Positions 26,021-35,175 of a DNA stretch of 64,000 bases are shown one piece after another. Origin of the DNA: Heterotrichella gracilis (taxonomy: Eukaryota; Sar; Xanthophyceae; Tribonematales; Xanthonemataceae). Made by a program: the position numbers and the translations under genes. Location: positions 1 through 64,000 of the forward strand of contig JAULBX010008107.1 of the NCBI GenBank assembly GCA_032358255.1. Reading direction: 5' to 3'. Position 1 is the first letter of the stretch. Each line of letters begins with the position of its first letter. The notes below the pieces were generated by a model, which was not told the DNA's origin, did no database searches, and worked only from the letters and a program-made list of their open reading frames with translations.

Positions 26021-27862
26021 CTACTTAAAACTCTGCATATCACACAATTTCTTGTAGGTACCATTTAAAGCCAGTAATTCAGAATGATTTCCACGTTCAA
26101 TGATCTCTCCTTTGTGCATCACGATAATTTCATCGGCATTCGCAATGGTAGATAAACGATGTGCAATAACAATGCTGGTACGGTTTTCCATCAGTTTACT
26201 CAAGGCATCCTGAACCAGGCGTTCGCTTTCAGTATCGAGGGCGGAGGTGGCTTCATCCAGAATCAAAATGTCAGGGTTTTTAAGCACGGCTCTTGCAATA
26301 CTTAAACGCTGACGTTGTCCGCCACTGAGTTTTCCGCCTCTGTCGCCTATAATGGTTTGATAGCCATTTGGAAGGGCTGAAATAAAATCATGTGCATTGG
26401 CAATTTTTGCGGCATGAATAATTTGCGCTTCATTTACATTCGCCATACCAAACGCGATGTTGTTGTATACGGTGTCGTTAAACAACACACTTTCCTGAGT
26501 TACCACGCCAATCAGATCGCGAAGACTTCGAATTTGTGCTTCTTTGATATTCACACCATCAATTAATATTTCTCCAGCATCAGCATCGTAAAAACGCGGC
26601 AGCATATCGGCCAGGGTTGTTTTGCCGCTTCCGCTTTGTCCAACAAGGGCAATCGTTTTGCCTTTTGCGATTTTGAGATTGATCTTTTTGAGAACATGTC
26701 CATCATCACCCTTATGGTAAGCAAAGGAAAGATCTTTGTATTCAATTTCTTTATTGAGCGGGGCAAGTATTTTTGGATTCGGGATTTCTTCAATAGAAAT
26801 TGGTGCCAATAAGATGCGATCAATACGCTCTTCACTGGCAATACCTTTTTGAATGTTGTTGTAGGAGGTGGTGATTTGTTTGATAGGCGGAATGAGTTGG
26901 GAGGCTAAGGCAAAATAAGTGATAAAAGTACCGCCAGATAGTTCACCACTAAAAACCATCTTTCCGCCAATAAATAAGATCAGCATTAAAATTCCGGTAA
27001 CAATTACTTCTGTGAGTGGTGAACTTAGGTCTGTTTTGCGGTATACGGTAACCGACTGTTTGTAGAAGGTTTGATTCAGAGTTTTAAATTTAGACTGCAT
27101 AGGACCTTCGGCACTAAAGGCTTTAATGACCTTTAAACTGCCGAGCGTTTCTTCAATGATACTGATGAGGTGTCCTAATGTTTCTTTGGTTTTACGGGAG
27201 GCATTTTTTAAACTTTTTCCGAGTAAAGCAATGATGATGGCGGCTATTGGCAGAAGTAATAAAATGTACAGAGTTAAGGTGGTACTGATCATTAACATGA
27301 GCGTAAATAAAATAACCACTGTTAGAGGTTCTCTGAAGATCATTTCAAGCGTTTGCATGATGCTCCATTCTATTTCCTGAACATCGGTGGTCATGCGGCT
27401 AATTAAGTCACCTTTTTTTTCTTCGCTATAATAACTCAGAGGTAAATTCAGCGATTTGTCATATATTTTGTTCCGAAGGTCGCGCACAACGCCGTTTCGA
27501 ATGGGGGCAATAAAAAACATGGCAAAATAACGGGAAATGTTCTTGAGAAAACTTAAAACAAATACCGCTATACAGATCATGATAAGGGTATAGGCCTTGC
27601 CTTTAAAAACAATGATAGCAGCCAGATAATAACTCGAAAAATGCTGAAAAAACTTACCGCTGAAGGAAAATTCAGGCGGACCTTGTTCTGCGATCTGAAG
27701 CAAGGAAGCAGAATCGGTTTTAAATAAGAGTTCTGAGAATGGACCAATGAGGGCCAGTGTGGCAGCAGAAAACACCGCAAACAAAATATTAAAAACAATA
27801 TTTAATAGGGTATAACCTTTGTAGTTTTTGGTGTATTTTAAAACTGAAAATAGATTTTTCAT
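26021..27862 (-). CDS. ABC exporter, fused membrane and ATPase domains (MsbA-like)
   Basis: A 613-residue half-transporter of the lipid/multidrug exporter type, acting as a homodimer or with a partner in the inner membrane. Six membrane helices occupy about residues 15-340. The ATPase domain has Walker A GQSGSGKTT (about 415-423), signature LSGGQRQRLSIARA (about 518-531) and Walker B ILILDEATSALD (about 539-550), then the switch His in IVIAHRLST. The extracytoplasmic insertion near 55-80 is longer than in E. coli MsbA. Lipid A flipping is the usual role of such genes in Gram-negatives, but the substrate is not shown. It appears transcribed alone. Confidence 0.9.
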   Translation of the reverse strand: MKNLFSVLKYTKNYKGYTLLNIVFNILFAVFSAATLALIGPFSELLFKTDSASLLQIAEQGPPEFSFSGKFFQHFSSYYLAAIIVFKGKAYTLIMICIAVFVLSFLKNISRYFAMFFIAPIRNGVVRDLRNKIYDKSLNLPLSYYSEEKKGDLISRMTTDVQEIEWSIMQTLEMIFREPLTVVILFTLMLMISTTLTLYILLLLPIAAIIIALLGKSLKNASRKTKETLGHLISIIEETLGSLKVIKAFSAEGPMQSKFKTLNQTFYKQSVTVYRKTDLSSPLTEVIVTGILMLILFIGGKMVFSGELSGGTFITYFALASQLIPPIKQITTSYNNIQKGIASEERIDRILLAPISIEEIPNPKILAPLNKEIEYKDLSFAYHKGDDGHVLKKINLKIAKGKTIALVGQSGSGKTTLADMLPRFYDADAGEILIDGVNIKEAQIRSLRDLIGVVTQESVLFNDTVYNNIAFGMANVNEAQIIHAAKIANAHDFISALPNGYQTIIGDRGGKLSGGQRQRLSIARAVLKNPDILILDEATSALDTESERLVQDALSKLMENRTSIVIAHRLSTIANADEIIVMHKGEIIERGNHSELLALNGTYKKLCDMQSFK

Positions 27863-28071
27863 TTAATGAGCGAATATACTAAGAAGTCACCTCAAAAACA
27901 CCTTTTGAGCTGTTTTGCTGCGTATTTTCTATCCATGCTTTGTTGGCTTTCTAATTAATATGCGTTCTGTTATTGATTTTGAAAGCCGTCTCGACTGAAA
28001 AGAAAACACTTGAAAAAGCTATAAAACCTATTTTCGAGGTGAATCCGAAAAAAACTCAGTACATTTGCAGT
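27863..28071. other. Divergent gap between the ABC exporter and rbfA
   Basis: A 209-base gap. On the minus strand TATATTCG (near-consensus -7) precedes the ABC exporter. On the plus strand TACATTTG lies right before rbfA. An open frame in phase with rbfA extends upstream to 27973, but its composition and the promoter position argue that it is not translated. Confidence 0.45.
28060..28067 (+). promoter_or_regulatory. -7 promoter element of rbfA
   Basis: TACATTTG matches the consensus and ends 4 bases before the ATG at 28072. It would put transcription start at the start codon and rules out the upstream in-frame ATG at 27973 if used. Confidence 0.5.
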
Positions 28072-28410
28072 ATGGAAAGCCTCAGACAGCAAAAAGTAAA
28101 TAAACTTCTGGCCAAAGAATTAGCTGAAATTTTCAGAAGCGAAGCACGTAATTTATTCGGAGGTGGATTTATTACGGTCACCACTGTGCGTGTGAGTCCT
28201 GACCTTAGTTCTGCCAAAATCTACCTGAGTATTATGGCCACCAAAGATAAAACCGCTGTTTTTAAATTGATCGAAAATCAGAATAATATCATTCGCAAAA
28301 AATTAGGTTTGATCGTTGGTAAACAACTTCGAATAGTTCCCGAATTACAGTTTTATATTGACGATTCGTTGGATTATGCCATGAAAATAGATGCGCTTTT
28401 AAAGAAGTAA
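28072..28410 (+). CDS. rbfA: 30S ribosome-binding factor A
   Basis: A 112-residue KH-like protein that helps mature the 16S rRNA 5' end during cold adaptation and 30S assembly. The start at 28072 gives MESLRQQKVNKLLAKELAEI, as in homologues; ITVTTVRVSPDLSSAKIYLS (about 36-55) and ELQFYIDDSLDYAMKID (about 91-107) are family segments. An upstream in-frame ATG at 27973 would add 33 residues not seen in the family. The next gene, a LolC/FtsX-type permease, begins directly after the TAA stop. rbfA followed by such a permease gene is, as I recall, a common order in Bacteroidota. Confidence 0.94.
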   Translation: MESLRQQKVNKLLAKELAEIFRSEARNLFGGGFITVTTVRVSPDLSSAKIYLSIMATKDKTAVFKLIENQNNIIRKKLGLIVGKQLRIVPELQFYIDDSLDYAMKIDALLKK

Positions 28411-29625
28411 ATCCTGGATTTTTCATTTTACATAGCAAAACGATATTTAGTTTCCAAAAAATCCAACAATGCTATCAATATCATTAGCTGGATCAGCATA
28501 CTAGCTATTGCTATTACCACCGCTGCTTTAATTGTTATTCTTTCGGCCATGAATGGCCTTACCAGCACCGTCGCCAATTTGTATAACACCATAGAACCGG
28601 ATATTAAGATCACTGTTTCTGAAGGAAAATATTTTACTGTTACCGACTCTTTACTGCAACAAATAAAAAGTATAAAGGGGGTTCAGCTTATTTCTCAAAC
28701 CATCAGCGATAAGGCACTTCTTAAGAACGGAGACAAACAATCTTTGGTATCGGTAAAGGGAGTGGACGCCAATTTCGAAAAGATCACCGGTATTGATTCT
28801 GCTGTGATTGAAGGCTTGTATCATTTAGGAGACACGATCAATGCTAAAATTGTGATTGGAAGAGGTGTGGCCAATCAGCTCGATGTGAACCTCCAGGTGT
28901 TTGTAAATGAAATGAGTTTATTTAGTCCCGAAAAAGGAAAAAGCAGCAGTCTGAATCCGGATGATCATGTGAATCAGGTTTATTGCACGCCTTCGGGTAT
29001 TTTTTCGCTAAACGATGAATTGGATTTTCAATATGTGTTTGTGAGTCTTAACACAGCCAAACGTTTATTTGATTTAAAGGAGGAGATCAGTTCTCTTGAA
29101 ATTTCTTGTGAGAAAAACGAAACAGAAAATATTAAACAGCAACTGATAGAAAAGTTGGGGAATAAATTCGTGATAAAAAATCGTTACGAATTAAATGATG
29201 TGTTGTTTAAGTCACTGGAAACGGAGAAACTGGCCACGTTTATCATTCTTGCATTTATTTTATTGATTGCCACGTTTAACATCATAGGCGCCCTTACCAT
29301 GTTGATCATTGAAAAAAGAAAGGACATAAAAACCTTGTACAGTTTAGGAGCTGATCTCACACTCATTCGAAACATTTTTATGCGTGAAGCATTTTTAATA
29401 AGTGGAATAGGGGCCATCCTTGGTTTACTAATAGGACTCTTTGTTTGCTGGCTTCAAATCCAGTTTCATTTGGTTAGTTTTGGAAGTGAATTTGTGGTGC
29501 CTTATTATCCCATAGAACTACAAGCCATTGATTTCATTCGGATCTTTGGTTTGATCATGTGTATCAGTTTTTTTGCGGCGCTATACCCGGTAAGGGTTTT
29601 TACGAGCTTAGATCTGGTGCATTGA
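28411..29625 (+). CDS. LolC/LolE-FtsX family ABC permease with no ordinary start codon
   Basis: A membrane permease subunit of the lipoprotein-release (Lol) type, about 404 residues if read from 28411. The first ATG in frame is at 28549, but the 46 codons before it are open and encode the typical family N-terminus: FYIAKRYLVSKKSNNAINI and then the first membrane helix (WISILAIAITTAALIVIL). The frame is closed upstream only by the rbfA stop TAA at 28408-28410. Hence initiation must use ATC (28411), CTG (28414) or another rare codon, or a base is wrong in the sequence. Three further helices lie near the C-terminus. The lolD-like ATPase gene is 5 kb away. Confidence 0.82.
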   Translation: MLDFSFYIAKRYLVSKKSNNAINIISWISILAIAITTAALIVILSAMNGLTSTVANLYNTIEPDIKITVSEGKYFTVTDSLLQQIKSIKGVQLISQTISDKALLKNGDKQSLVSVKGVDANFEKITGIDSAVIEGLYHLGDTINAKIVIGRGVANQLDVNLQVFVNEMSLFSPEKGKSSSLNPDDHVNQVYCTPSGIFSLNDELDFQYVFVSLNTAKRLFDLKEEISSLEISCEKNETENIKQQLIEKLGNKFVIKNRYELNDVLFKSLETEKLATFIILAFILLIATFNIIGALTMLIIEKRKDIKTLYSLGADLTLIRNIFMREAFLISGIGAILGLLIGLFVCWLQIQFHLVSFGSEFVVPYYPIELQAIDFIRIFGLIMCISFFAALYPVRVFTSLDLVH

Positions 29626-29835
29626 TTATCTTGTTAAAAATTGACAGAGAGGCTCTGACGCACGAATGAATGTCACGCTTCAAAGGAGTCCTTCGGACAA
29701 AGCTCGCAAAGAACGCAAGGGGAAAAGTTATTCGTTAAAAGTTCTGTGTTTGAATCTTGCTTCTTACTTCCTGTTTTTTGAATCTTGTAAACCTTAGTGT
29801 TTCTGCGTGATCTAAGTGTCTAAGTGGTTCTAAAA
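29626..29835. other. Convergent gap with short palindrome and CACTAAG-type repeat
   Basis: No gene is seen. TTCAAAGGAGTCCTTCGGA at 29679-29697 is an imperfect palindrome related to 4750-4768. A reverse-oriented CACTAAG-type repeat lies at about 29790-29832, next to the stop codon of the Rieske gene. Both may help end transcription from the two convergent genes. Confidence 0.55.
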
Positions 29836-30183
29836 TCAAGCCTCCCACCACTTAGCCTTGATGCCAATAAACACGCCGTTCTCTTTTATGTCGATGGGAT
29901 ACGTTTTTAAAGCGAAGGCTCCGCCGGAAGTGGCCTTGCCGCTTTTGAGGTCGAATGAATAGCGGTGCAAGGGACAAACGATCTCATTCTTTTCACTGCA
30001 AAATCCTTTGCTTAAACTAGCACCGTTGTGAGGGCATTTGTCTTGAACGGCATAAAATCCGCGCTGGTTGCGTGTTACACAGATCTTTTCTCCCTTCAGT
30101 TCAAACACCACAAAGGTATTTGGCTGAATATAATTTTCAAATTCAGTTTGGTTTTCAAATATTCGGATCCAATGGTAACTCAA
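29836..30183 (-). CDS. Rieske [2Fe-2S] ferredoxin-like protein
   Basis: A 115-residue soluble protein with one Rieske domain. The two cluster-binding boxes are visible: CPHNGASLSKGFC (C-x-H, about 49-61) and CPLHRYSFD (C-x2-H, about 70-78). The size and the segment GFYAVQDKCPH resemble the small subunit of nitrite reductase (NirD) and stand-alone Rieske ferredoxins that feed oxygenases. No nitrite reductase large subunit is nearby. It is the last gene of the minus-strand unit BrkB-like, DUF5683-like, dapB, Rieske, 55 bases after dapB. The electron partner is unknown. Confidence 0.88.
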   Translation of the reverse strand: MSYHWIRIFENQTEFENYIQPNTFVVFELKGEKICVTRNQRGFYAVQDKCPHNGASLSKGFCSEKNEIVCPLHRYSFDLKSGKATSGGAFALKTYPIDIKENGVFIGIKAKWWEA

Positions 30184-30238
30184 GAAAATGGAATATTAAA
30201 TTGTTAAATGGTAATTCCGATCGTTATTCGGGAGTCAA

Positions 30239-30946
30239 TCAGATAATGTCACTCATGGTGTAAATCCCTTTTTTGCCATGCAGAAATTCAGCAGCAATCA
30301 CAGCACCTAAGGCAAAACCTTTGCGGCTGTGCGCTTTGTGCATGATCTCAATATCATCCACTTCAGAACTGTATTTAATAATGTGAGTGCCGGGTACTTC
30401 CCCTTCACGAATATCTTTAATGAATAGGGTATCTGCGGAGTTCGAATCAATGGACCATTTATTTTTACGATCGAGTTTTGAGAGAACCTGCTCTGCGAGC
30501 GTAATGGCAGTTCCACTTGGTTTATCTAATTTATGAATGTGATGAATTTCTTCCATGCTCACCTCGTAAGCATCGTATTTGTTCATTAATTCAGCCAGAT
30601 AAGAATTCAACTTAAAAAAAAGATTAACCCCTAAACTAAAATTAGTAGCATGAAACAAACTGCCATTTTTTGTTTCACACGTTTGTTTAATCTCCTTAAA
30701 ATGATCGTACCAACCCGTTGTACCAACAACAATTGGTAATCCCGCATTCAAACATTTGTTTATATTGGAAAGTACCGTGTGTGGGGTGCTGAATTCAATC
30801 GCTACGTCTGCTGTTTTTAGATCAGCTGCCGTAACGGATTCGGCATTGTCTTTGTCAATCTTAAGAACAATGCTGTGTCCTCTTTTAATGGCAATGGCTT
30901 CTATTTCCTTGCCCATTTTTCCGTATCCGACTAATGCTAGTTTCAT
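30239..30946 (-). CDS. dapB: 4-hydroxy-tetrahydrodipicolinate reductase
   Basis: A 235-residue enzyme of lysine and diaminopimelate synthesis that reduces hydroxy-tetrahydrodipicolinate with NAD(P)H. It has the Rossmann motif GYGKMGKEIE (about 7-16), VVGTTGWYD (about 72-80), FSLGVNLFF (about 103-111), EIHHIHKLDKPSGTA (about 132-146) and a C-terminal GFALGAVIAAEFL. It is shorter than the E. coli enzyme (273), as usual in Bacteroidota. It starts two bases after the upstream gene and is clearly cotranscribed. Confidence 0.95.
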   Translation of the reverse strand: MKLALVGYGKMGKEIEAIAIKRGHSIVLKIDKDNAESVTAADLKTADVAIEFSTPHTVLSNINKCLNAGLPIVVGTTGWYDHFKEIKQTCETKNGSLFHATNFSLGVNLFFKLNSYLAELMNKYDAYEVSMEEIHHIHKLDKPSGTAITLAEQVLSKLDRKNKWSIDSNSADTLFIKDIREGEVPGTHIIKYSSEVDDIEIMHKAHSRKGFALGAVIAAEFLHGKKGIYTMSDII

Positions 30947-30948
30947 GC

Positions 30949-31542
30949 TTATTTAAAATTTAGTTTTATACTGATGCCAGTTGCCAGTCCAAAGCCGCTT
31001 TGTCTATGGTATACAGACTGCCATGGATCAATGTTCATACTGAGATCATCACTCACATCAAAGGTTCTTAAATGCGCGTCTACATTGGCATCGATGATGT
31101 TTAATAAATAGATAAGTGACATGCCTATGAGAGCGAGGTCACGACTTTTTTTATACGAATTTTTTAAGGTTTGTAATTGATCACTTGAATACAAGGTTTC
31201 ATTGTTAGTGCTTGGATCATCGTCATTCACGGCAATTAAATTTTTTCGGTAATAATTGTATTCTTTATTATTAACGGCAAACAGATAACCCAGGCCGCCT
31301 AGTCCGGCATAAATAACCGGTATTTTCCAGTATTTTTTATTGTAAGCCTGTCCCAAACCCGGTAAGAGCATACTCATAACACTGGCACGGCGTGGCGAAG
31401 TATAATTTTCTTTTCGAATTTCTTTGGCCAGTTGTGCGCTATCTATAGCAAGGCTAAGACTGTCTTTTTTTTGAGCATTCAACTGAAATAAGAAAAAAAG
31501 GAAAAAGAATATTAGTAAACTATTTTTCAATTTAAGAAACAA
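30949..31542 (-). CDS. DUF5683-type membrane/exported protein
   Basis: A 197-residue protein with a signal peptide (about 1-23, ending FQLNAQ). The segment SPRRASVMSMLLPGLGQAYN (about 51-70) is the hallmark of the Bacteroidota family I know as DUF5683, followed by a hydrophobic stretch WKIPVIYAGLGGLGYLFAV (about 74-92) and a second near 138-152. Function is unknown. Family members are often found between parB or lepB and dapB; here dapB follows after two bases and the BrkB-like gene overlaps upstream by 11 bases. A link to cell-wall or chromosome genes is suggested by position only. Confidence 0.78.
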   Translation of the reverse strand: MFLKLKNSLLIFFFLFFLFQLNAQKKDSLSLAIDSAQLAKEIRKENYTSPRRASVMSMLLPGLGQAYNKKYWKIPVIYAGLGGLGYLFAVNNKEYNYYRKNLIAVNDDDPSTNNETLYSSDQLQTLKNSYKKSRDLALIGMSLIYLLNIIDANVDAHLRTFDVSDDLSMNIDPWQSVYHRQSGFGLATGISIKLNFK

Positions 31543-32854
31543 GATCTTTAATAGGTAAATGACCGAGATTTGTATTCATGGATTGATCTAACTCGTGCAT
31601 AAATTTGTTGATATGAATCAGTTCTTTCGTGTCATTGATGGGAAGACTGTTAACACCCTTTTTTTCGATGGTATCAATCACAAATTGTACCGTTAACTTA
31701 CTTTCAGGAATGCCGGGAACGTACACTATTTCTTTGTCTTTTTCAGCCATGACCTCAACAAAAATACCGGTTGAAACAAATTCATTCACCAAACTTCTGG
31801 TGAGTCTTGATGGAAGATCTAAGGCCAAAGAAATTTCAATCACATTGAGTGGTTTTTCCTGATTATGAAAACGCTTGGCAACCAGGTTGGCGATCATTAA
31901 GGAGATGGCTTTTTTATAACGGGAACTTAAATTGGTAATATCTTCTTCCAGCTCATAATGGTCAACGTTTTGAATAGAATATGATACTTCGGCGCCGTAA
32001 AGCACAATGTACCAACTGTATTGCACCCAGATCAAAAATAAGGGTAGGGCTGCAAAACCACCATAAATGGCATTTAAACGGTTCGCGCCAATTTGAAATT
32101 CAATGTAGCCCCAACCTAATAACTGAAAAAAGATGGTGGCAATAATGGCCGCTTTAAAAGCAGCCATAAATCTAATTTTAGTGTTTGGTAATACCATGTA
32201 TAAAAAAGTGAACACAAGGGCTAATAAAAAGAATGCGAGGGCCTTTATAGCCAGGGTACCTATAAAACCAAGCTGATGCATATTTCCAATTTGAGCCTGT
32301 AAAGACACGGTGATACCGGCAGAAAGAATCAGTAATAAAGGTCCAACCAACATGATGGTCAAATAATCGGTGAGTTTTCTAACCCAGCTTCTTCCACGGG
32401 TGATCTCCCAAATATCATTAAAACTATCTTCAATGTTCACCAGCAATTGCATTACACTCCATAATAACAACACAATACCAAATCCGGCAATCACACCACC
32501 TTTGGTATTTGCCAGCATGGAGTTGGCATATATAAATGCATTCGTTAATATCTCAGTGTACTGGCTGTAATTTTTAAGGATCTGCTCTTGCAGGGTTTTT
32601 TCATAGCCAAATCCTTTTGATATGGCAAAAACCAAGGCTAATACCGGAACGATTGAAAAGAGTGTATATACGGTTAAGGCAGAAGCATAGGTAAGGCAGT
32701 TATCCTCTTTAAATCCTTTAAAGGATAAAGAGAGAATTCTCAACTGCCGGATCAATAAACCGTGACGTTTATTTACCTTATTGAGTCTTACCTTCCAGAG
32801 TTTTTCTGAAATAAAAACAACGAGTTGTTTGATAAGATCTATTAATTTTGACAT
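31532..32854 (-). CDS. YihY/BrkB-family inner membrane protein
   Basis: A 440-residue membrane protein. The start chosen at 32854 gives MSKLIDLIKQLVVF; an in-frame ATG at 32872 adds six residues and would lie upstream of the predicted transcription start. Six membrane helices (about 50-330) surround the family segments LTYASALTVYTLFSIVPVLA and LPLFLIWVQYSWYIVLYGAE. A soluble C-terminal part (about 335-440) looks like a winged-helix domain, as in longer Bacteroidota members. The old name ribonuclease BN is not supported for this family; the function is unknown. It heads the dapB unit. Confidence 0.88.
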   Translation of the reverse strand: MSKLIDLIKQLVVFISEKLWKVRLNKVNKRHGLLIRQLRILSLSFKGFKEDNCLTYASALTVYTLFSIVPVLALVFAISKGFGYEKTLQEQILKNYSQYTEILTNAFIYANSMLANTKGGVIAGFGIVLLLWSVMQLLVNIEDSFNDIWEITRGRSWVRKLTDYLTIMLVGPLLLILSAGITVSLQAQIGNMHQLGFIGTLAIKALAFFLLALVFTFLYMVLPNTKIRFMAAFKAAIIATIFFQLLGWGYIEFQIGANRLNAIYGGFAALPLFLIWVQYSWYIVLYGAEVSYSIQNVDHYELEEDITNLSSRYKKAISLMIANLVAKRFHNQEKPLNVIEISLALDLPSRLTRSLVNEFVSTGIFVEVMAEKDKEIVYVPGIPESKLTVQFVIDTIEKKGVNSLPINDTKELIHINKFMHELDQSMNTNLGHLPIKDLVS

Positions 32855-32860
32855 AATAAA

Positions 32861-32868
32861 CAAAATTA
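32861..32868 (-). promoter_or_regulatory. -7 promoter element of the BrkB-DUF5683-dapB-Rieske unit
   Basis: Minus-strand TAATTTTG matches TAnnTTTG and ends 6 bases before the ATG at 32854, predicting a nearly leaderless message. Confidence 0.45.
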
Positions 32869-32932
32869 ACAATTTATTTAAAGGATCGGTAGAATTAAAT
32901 TACCTTCAACTTTTCGAAATTAACATCAAAGT

Positions 32933-34390
32933 TTGTCTTTTTCATCAAAACATATATTTCAGATCCTGGGGCCCTTTTCTGCCCTTTTGATCATTTTTTT
33001 TGCAGACCTCGATCCGGCGAATCGTCATACCACCTTTATGGCAGGCATAACGGCCTGGATGTGTATCTGGTGGTTTAGTGAGGCGGTGAGTTTAGCGGTT
33101 ACGGCGCTTGTGCCTGTATTAATGCTTCCGGTATTGGGAATCAGTGATTGCAAAACGGTTTCACAACAATATACCGACAGCATTATTTTTTTATTTATTG
33201 GTGGTTTTATGCTGGCTTTTGCCATTGAAAAATGGCATTTACACAAACGCATCGCTCTCAAGATCCTTTCTATTGTTGGCACTAAGCCCTCAACTGTTTT
33301 ATTTGGAGTGATGATCTCCACGTATCTTATCAGCAATTGGATCAGCAACACGGCCACTACCATGATGTTATTTAGCGCGGTTTTCGCACTCATTCAAGAA
33401 ACCAAAAACTATATCAAAAAAAACTCTCATAAATTTGCTGCCGCTCTTCTGCTTGGATTGGCTTTTTCTGCTACTATTGGCGGACTTGCCACACCGGTTG
33501 GAACGCCTCCAAACATGTATTTTTTTAAGGCTTATAAACAGGCCTTTCCCGAAAATACCGATCTTAATTTTTTGAAATGGAGTGCAATTGGTTATCCCAT
33601 TTCATTGCTGTTTTTGTTGATCACTTTTTTTGTTCTGGATTTTTATTTTATCCGGAAAAAAGTCACGCTTTCAATTGATAAATCTTACTTTAAGGAGTCA
33701 TACGGTCATTTGGGAAAATTTTCGTGGGAGGAGAAATGGGTCTTTGGTCTTTTTATCTCCTGCATCCTTCTTTGGTTTACTCGTGCAGACATTGATTTCG
33801 GCAGTTTTGTGTTTAATGGCTGGAATCACTTGTTTTTAGTTCCCAAGTATATGGATGACTCTTTTGTAGCTTTAATGGCTGCCATGTTTTTATTTTTGAT
33901 TCCTTCAAAACAAAATAAAGGAGAGGCTTTGTTAATATGGGATGATGCCAAAAAGTTACGTTACGATATTATCCTCATGTTTGGTTCAGGCTTTGCCTTG
34001 GCCTATGGGTTTGAAGTATCGGGATTAAGCAACTGGTTGGCCGACAGTTTAATTATTTTGAAAGGTGTTCCGCCATTTTTTCTGATCCTAGGTATTTGTA
34101 TTGTGGTTACTATTATCAGTGAATTTGCTTCTAATATCGCCAGCATTCAATTGGCCATTCCGGTTATGCTGGCCTTGCAAAAAGATCTTGACATTCCGCC
34201 TTTATTAATAATGATGCCGGCTACCTTCGCAGCATCACTGGGCTTTATGTTGCCGGTTGCCACAGCCGCAAATACCATTGTGTTTGGCACCAAACTCATT
34301 CATATTAAAGATATGCTGCGCGTGGGAATTGTTTTGGATGCAATTGGCATATTAGTTATTACCTTTATGTGTTATTTGTACTTAGCTTAA
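32933..34390 (+). CDS. SLC13/DASS-type sodium:dicarboxylate or anion symporter
   Basis: A 485-residue inner membrane transporter with about 11-12 hydrophobic helices. The two substrate/sodium motifs are visible: SNWISNTATTMML (about 133-145) with TPVGTPPNMYF (about 187-197), and in the second half SEFASNIASIQLAIPVML (about 398-415) with LPVATAANTIVFG (about 440-452). The start must be TTG at 32933, since no ATG precedes the first helix. Likely substrates are C4-dicarboxylates, citrate or sulfate; the sequence does not decide. It is followed after 3 bases by lolD, so the two share a transcript although their functions differ. Confidence 0.92.
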   Translation: MSFSSKHIFQILGPFSALLIIFFADLDPANRHTTFMAGITAWMCIWWFSEAVSLAVTALVPVLMLPVLGISDCKTVSQQYTDSIIFLFIGGFMLAFAIEKWHLHKRIALKILSIVGTKPSTVLFGVMISTYLISNWISNTATTMMLFSAVFALIQETKNYIKKNSHKFAAALLLGLAFSATIGGLATPVGTPPNMYFFKAYKQAFPENTDLNFLKWSAIGYPISLLFLLITFFVLDFYFIRKKVTLSIDKSYFKESYGHLGKFSWEEKWVFGLFISCILLWFTRADIDFGSFVFNGWNHLFLVPKYMDDSFVALMAAMFLFLIPSKQNKGEALLIWDDAKKLRYDIILMFGSGFALAYGFEVSGLSNWLADSLIILKGVPPFFLILGICIVVTIISEFASNIASIQLAIPVMLALQKDLDIPPLLIMMPATFAASLGFMLPVATAANTIVFGTKLIHIKDMLRVGIVLDAIGILVITFMCYLYLA

Positions 34391-34393
34391 TTT

Positions 34394-35047
34394 ATGATCC
34401 TTGCACAAAATATTCATAAACAGTTTAATGATTTAGAAATCCTGAAAGGGGTCGACCTCGAAATAAAACAAGGTGAAATTGTTTCTATTGTGGGATCTTC
34501 AGGTGCAGGAAAAACCACACTACTTACTATTCTGGGAACCTTAGACCGACCCAGTTCCGGAACATTACGTTTTAATGGCGAAGATGTTTCGCGCTTAAGC
34601 GATAAAAAGCTGGCTGCGTTCAGAAATCAGAATATCGGATTTGTATTTCAGTTTCATCAGCTTTTACCTGAGTTTACGGCTTTGGAGAACATTTGTATTC
34701 CCGCCCTCATCGCAAAAAAAAGTAAAAAGGAAAGTGAAAAACGAGCCACAGAACTTTTAGAAATTTTTAATTTGAATCACCGGGCACAACATAAACCATC
34801 TGAACTTAGTGGTGGTGAACAACAACGAATAGCTGTTGCAAGAGCTTTGATCAACAATCCAAAAGTTATTTTTGCCGATGAACCCAGTGGTAATTTAGAT
34901 AGTAAGAACGCTGCTGAACTGCATGATCTGTTTTTTAAGTTAAGGGAAGAATTTAAGCAGACCTTTGTCATTGTGACACATAACTCCGAATTTGCGGGCA
35001 AGGCCGACCGAACGTTGACCATGCGTGACGGCAAAATTATCAGCTAA
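34394..35047 (+). CDS. lolD: LolD-like ABC transporter ATP-binding protein
   Basis: A 217-residue ATPase that powers release of lipoproteins from the inner membrane when paired with LolC/LolE-type permeases. It has Walker [12 protein letters not shown] (about 33-43), the signature [16 protein letters not shown] (about 136-151), Walker [14 protein letters not shown] (about 157-169) and the switch His in [10 protein letters not shown]. Closely similar ATPases (MacB, FtsE type) exist, so the lolD name rests on family likeness and on a LolC/FtsX-like permease at 28.4 kb. A terminator-like hairpin follows. Confidence 0.88.
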   Translation: MILAQNIHKQFNDLEILKGVDLEIKQGEIVSIVGSSGAGKTTLLTILGTLDRPSSGTLRFNGEDVSRLSDKKLAAFRNQNIGFVFQFHQLLPEFTALENICIPALIAKKSKKESEKRATELLEIFNLNHRAQHKPSELSGGEQQRIAVARALINNPKVIFADEPSGNLDSKNAAELHDLFFKLREEFKQTFVIVTHNSEFAGKADRTLTMRDGKIIS

Positions 35048-35079
35048 AGAATTCATACAATATACCTGATCAACACCAT

Positions 35080-35103
35080 AAAAAGTCATAAACGACTTTT
35101 CTT
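35080..35103 (+). terminator. Probable terminator after lolD
   Basis: AAAAGTC (35081-35087) pairs with GACTTTT (35094-35100) around a 6-base loop, followed by CTT. The stem is weak and the T tract is inside the arm. Confidence 0.45.
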
Positions 35104-35123
35104 CACCCTGATTTGGTCTGAAA

Positions 35124-35154
35124 TTTCAAAATCCATTTCTTATTCTTAAATTTG
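35124..35154 (+). promoter_or_regulatory. Promoter of the BioF-like gene
   Basis: TAAATTTG (35147-35154) matches the -7 consensus, with TTTC (35124-35127) 19 bases upstream. The ATG is 21 bases downstream. Confidence 0.55.
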
Positions 35155-35175
35155 ATATAAGATGAATTAGTTGCT

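Noticed and set aside
27973-28071. N-terminal extension of rbfA from an upstream ATG
   Set aside because: A consensus -7 promoter element lies inside it and homologues begin at the ATG at 28072.
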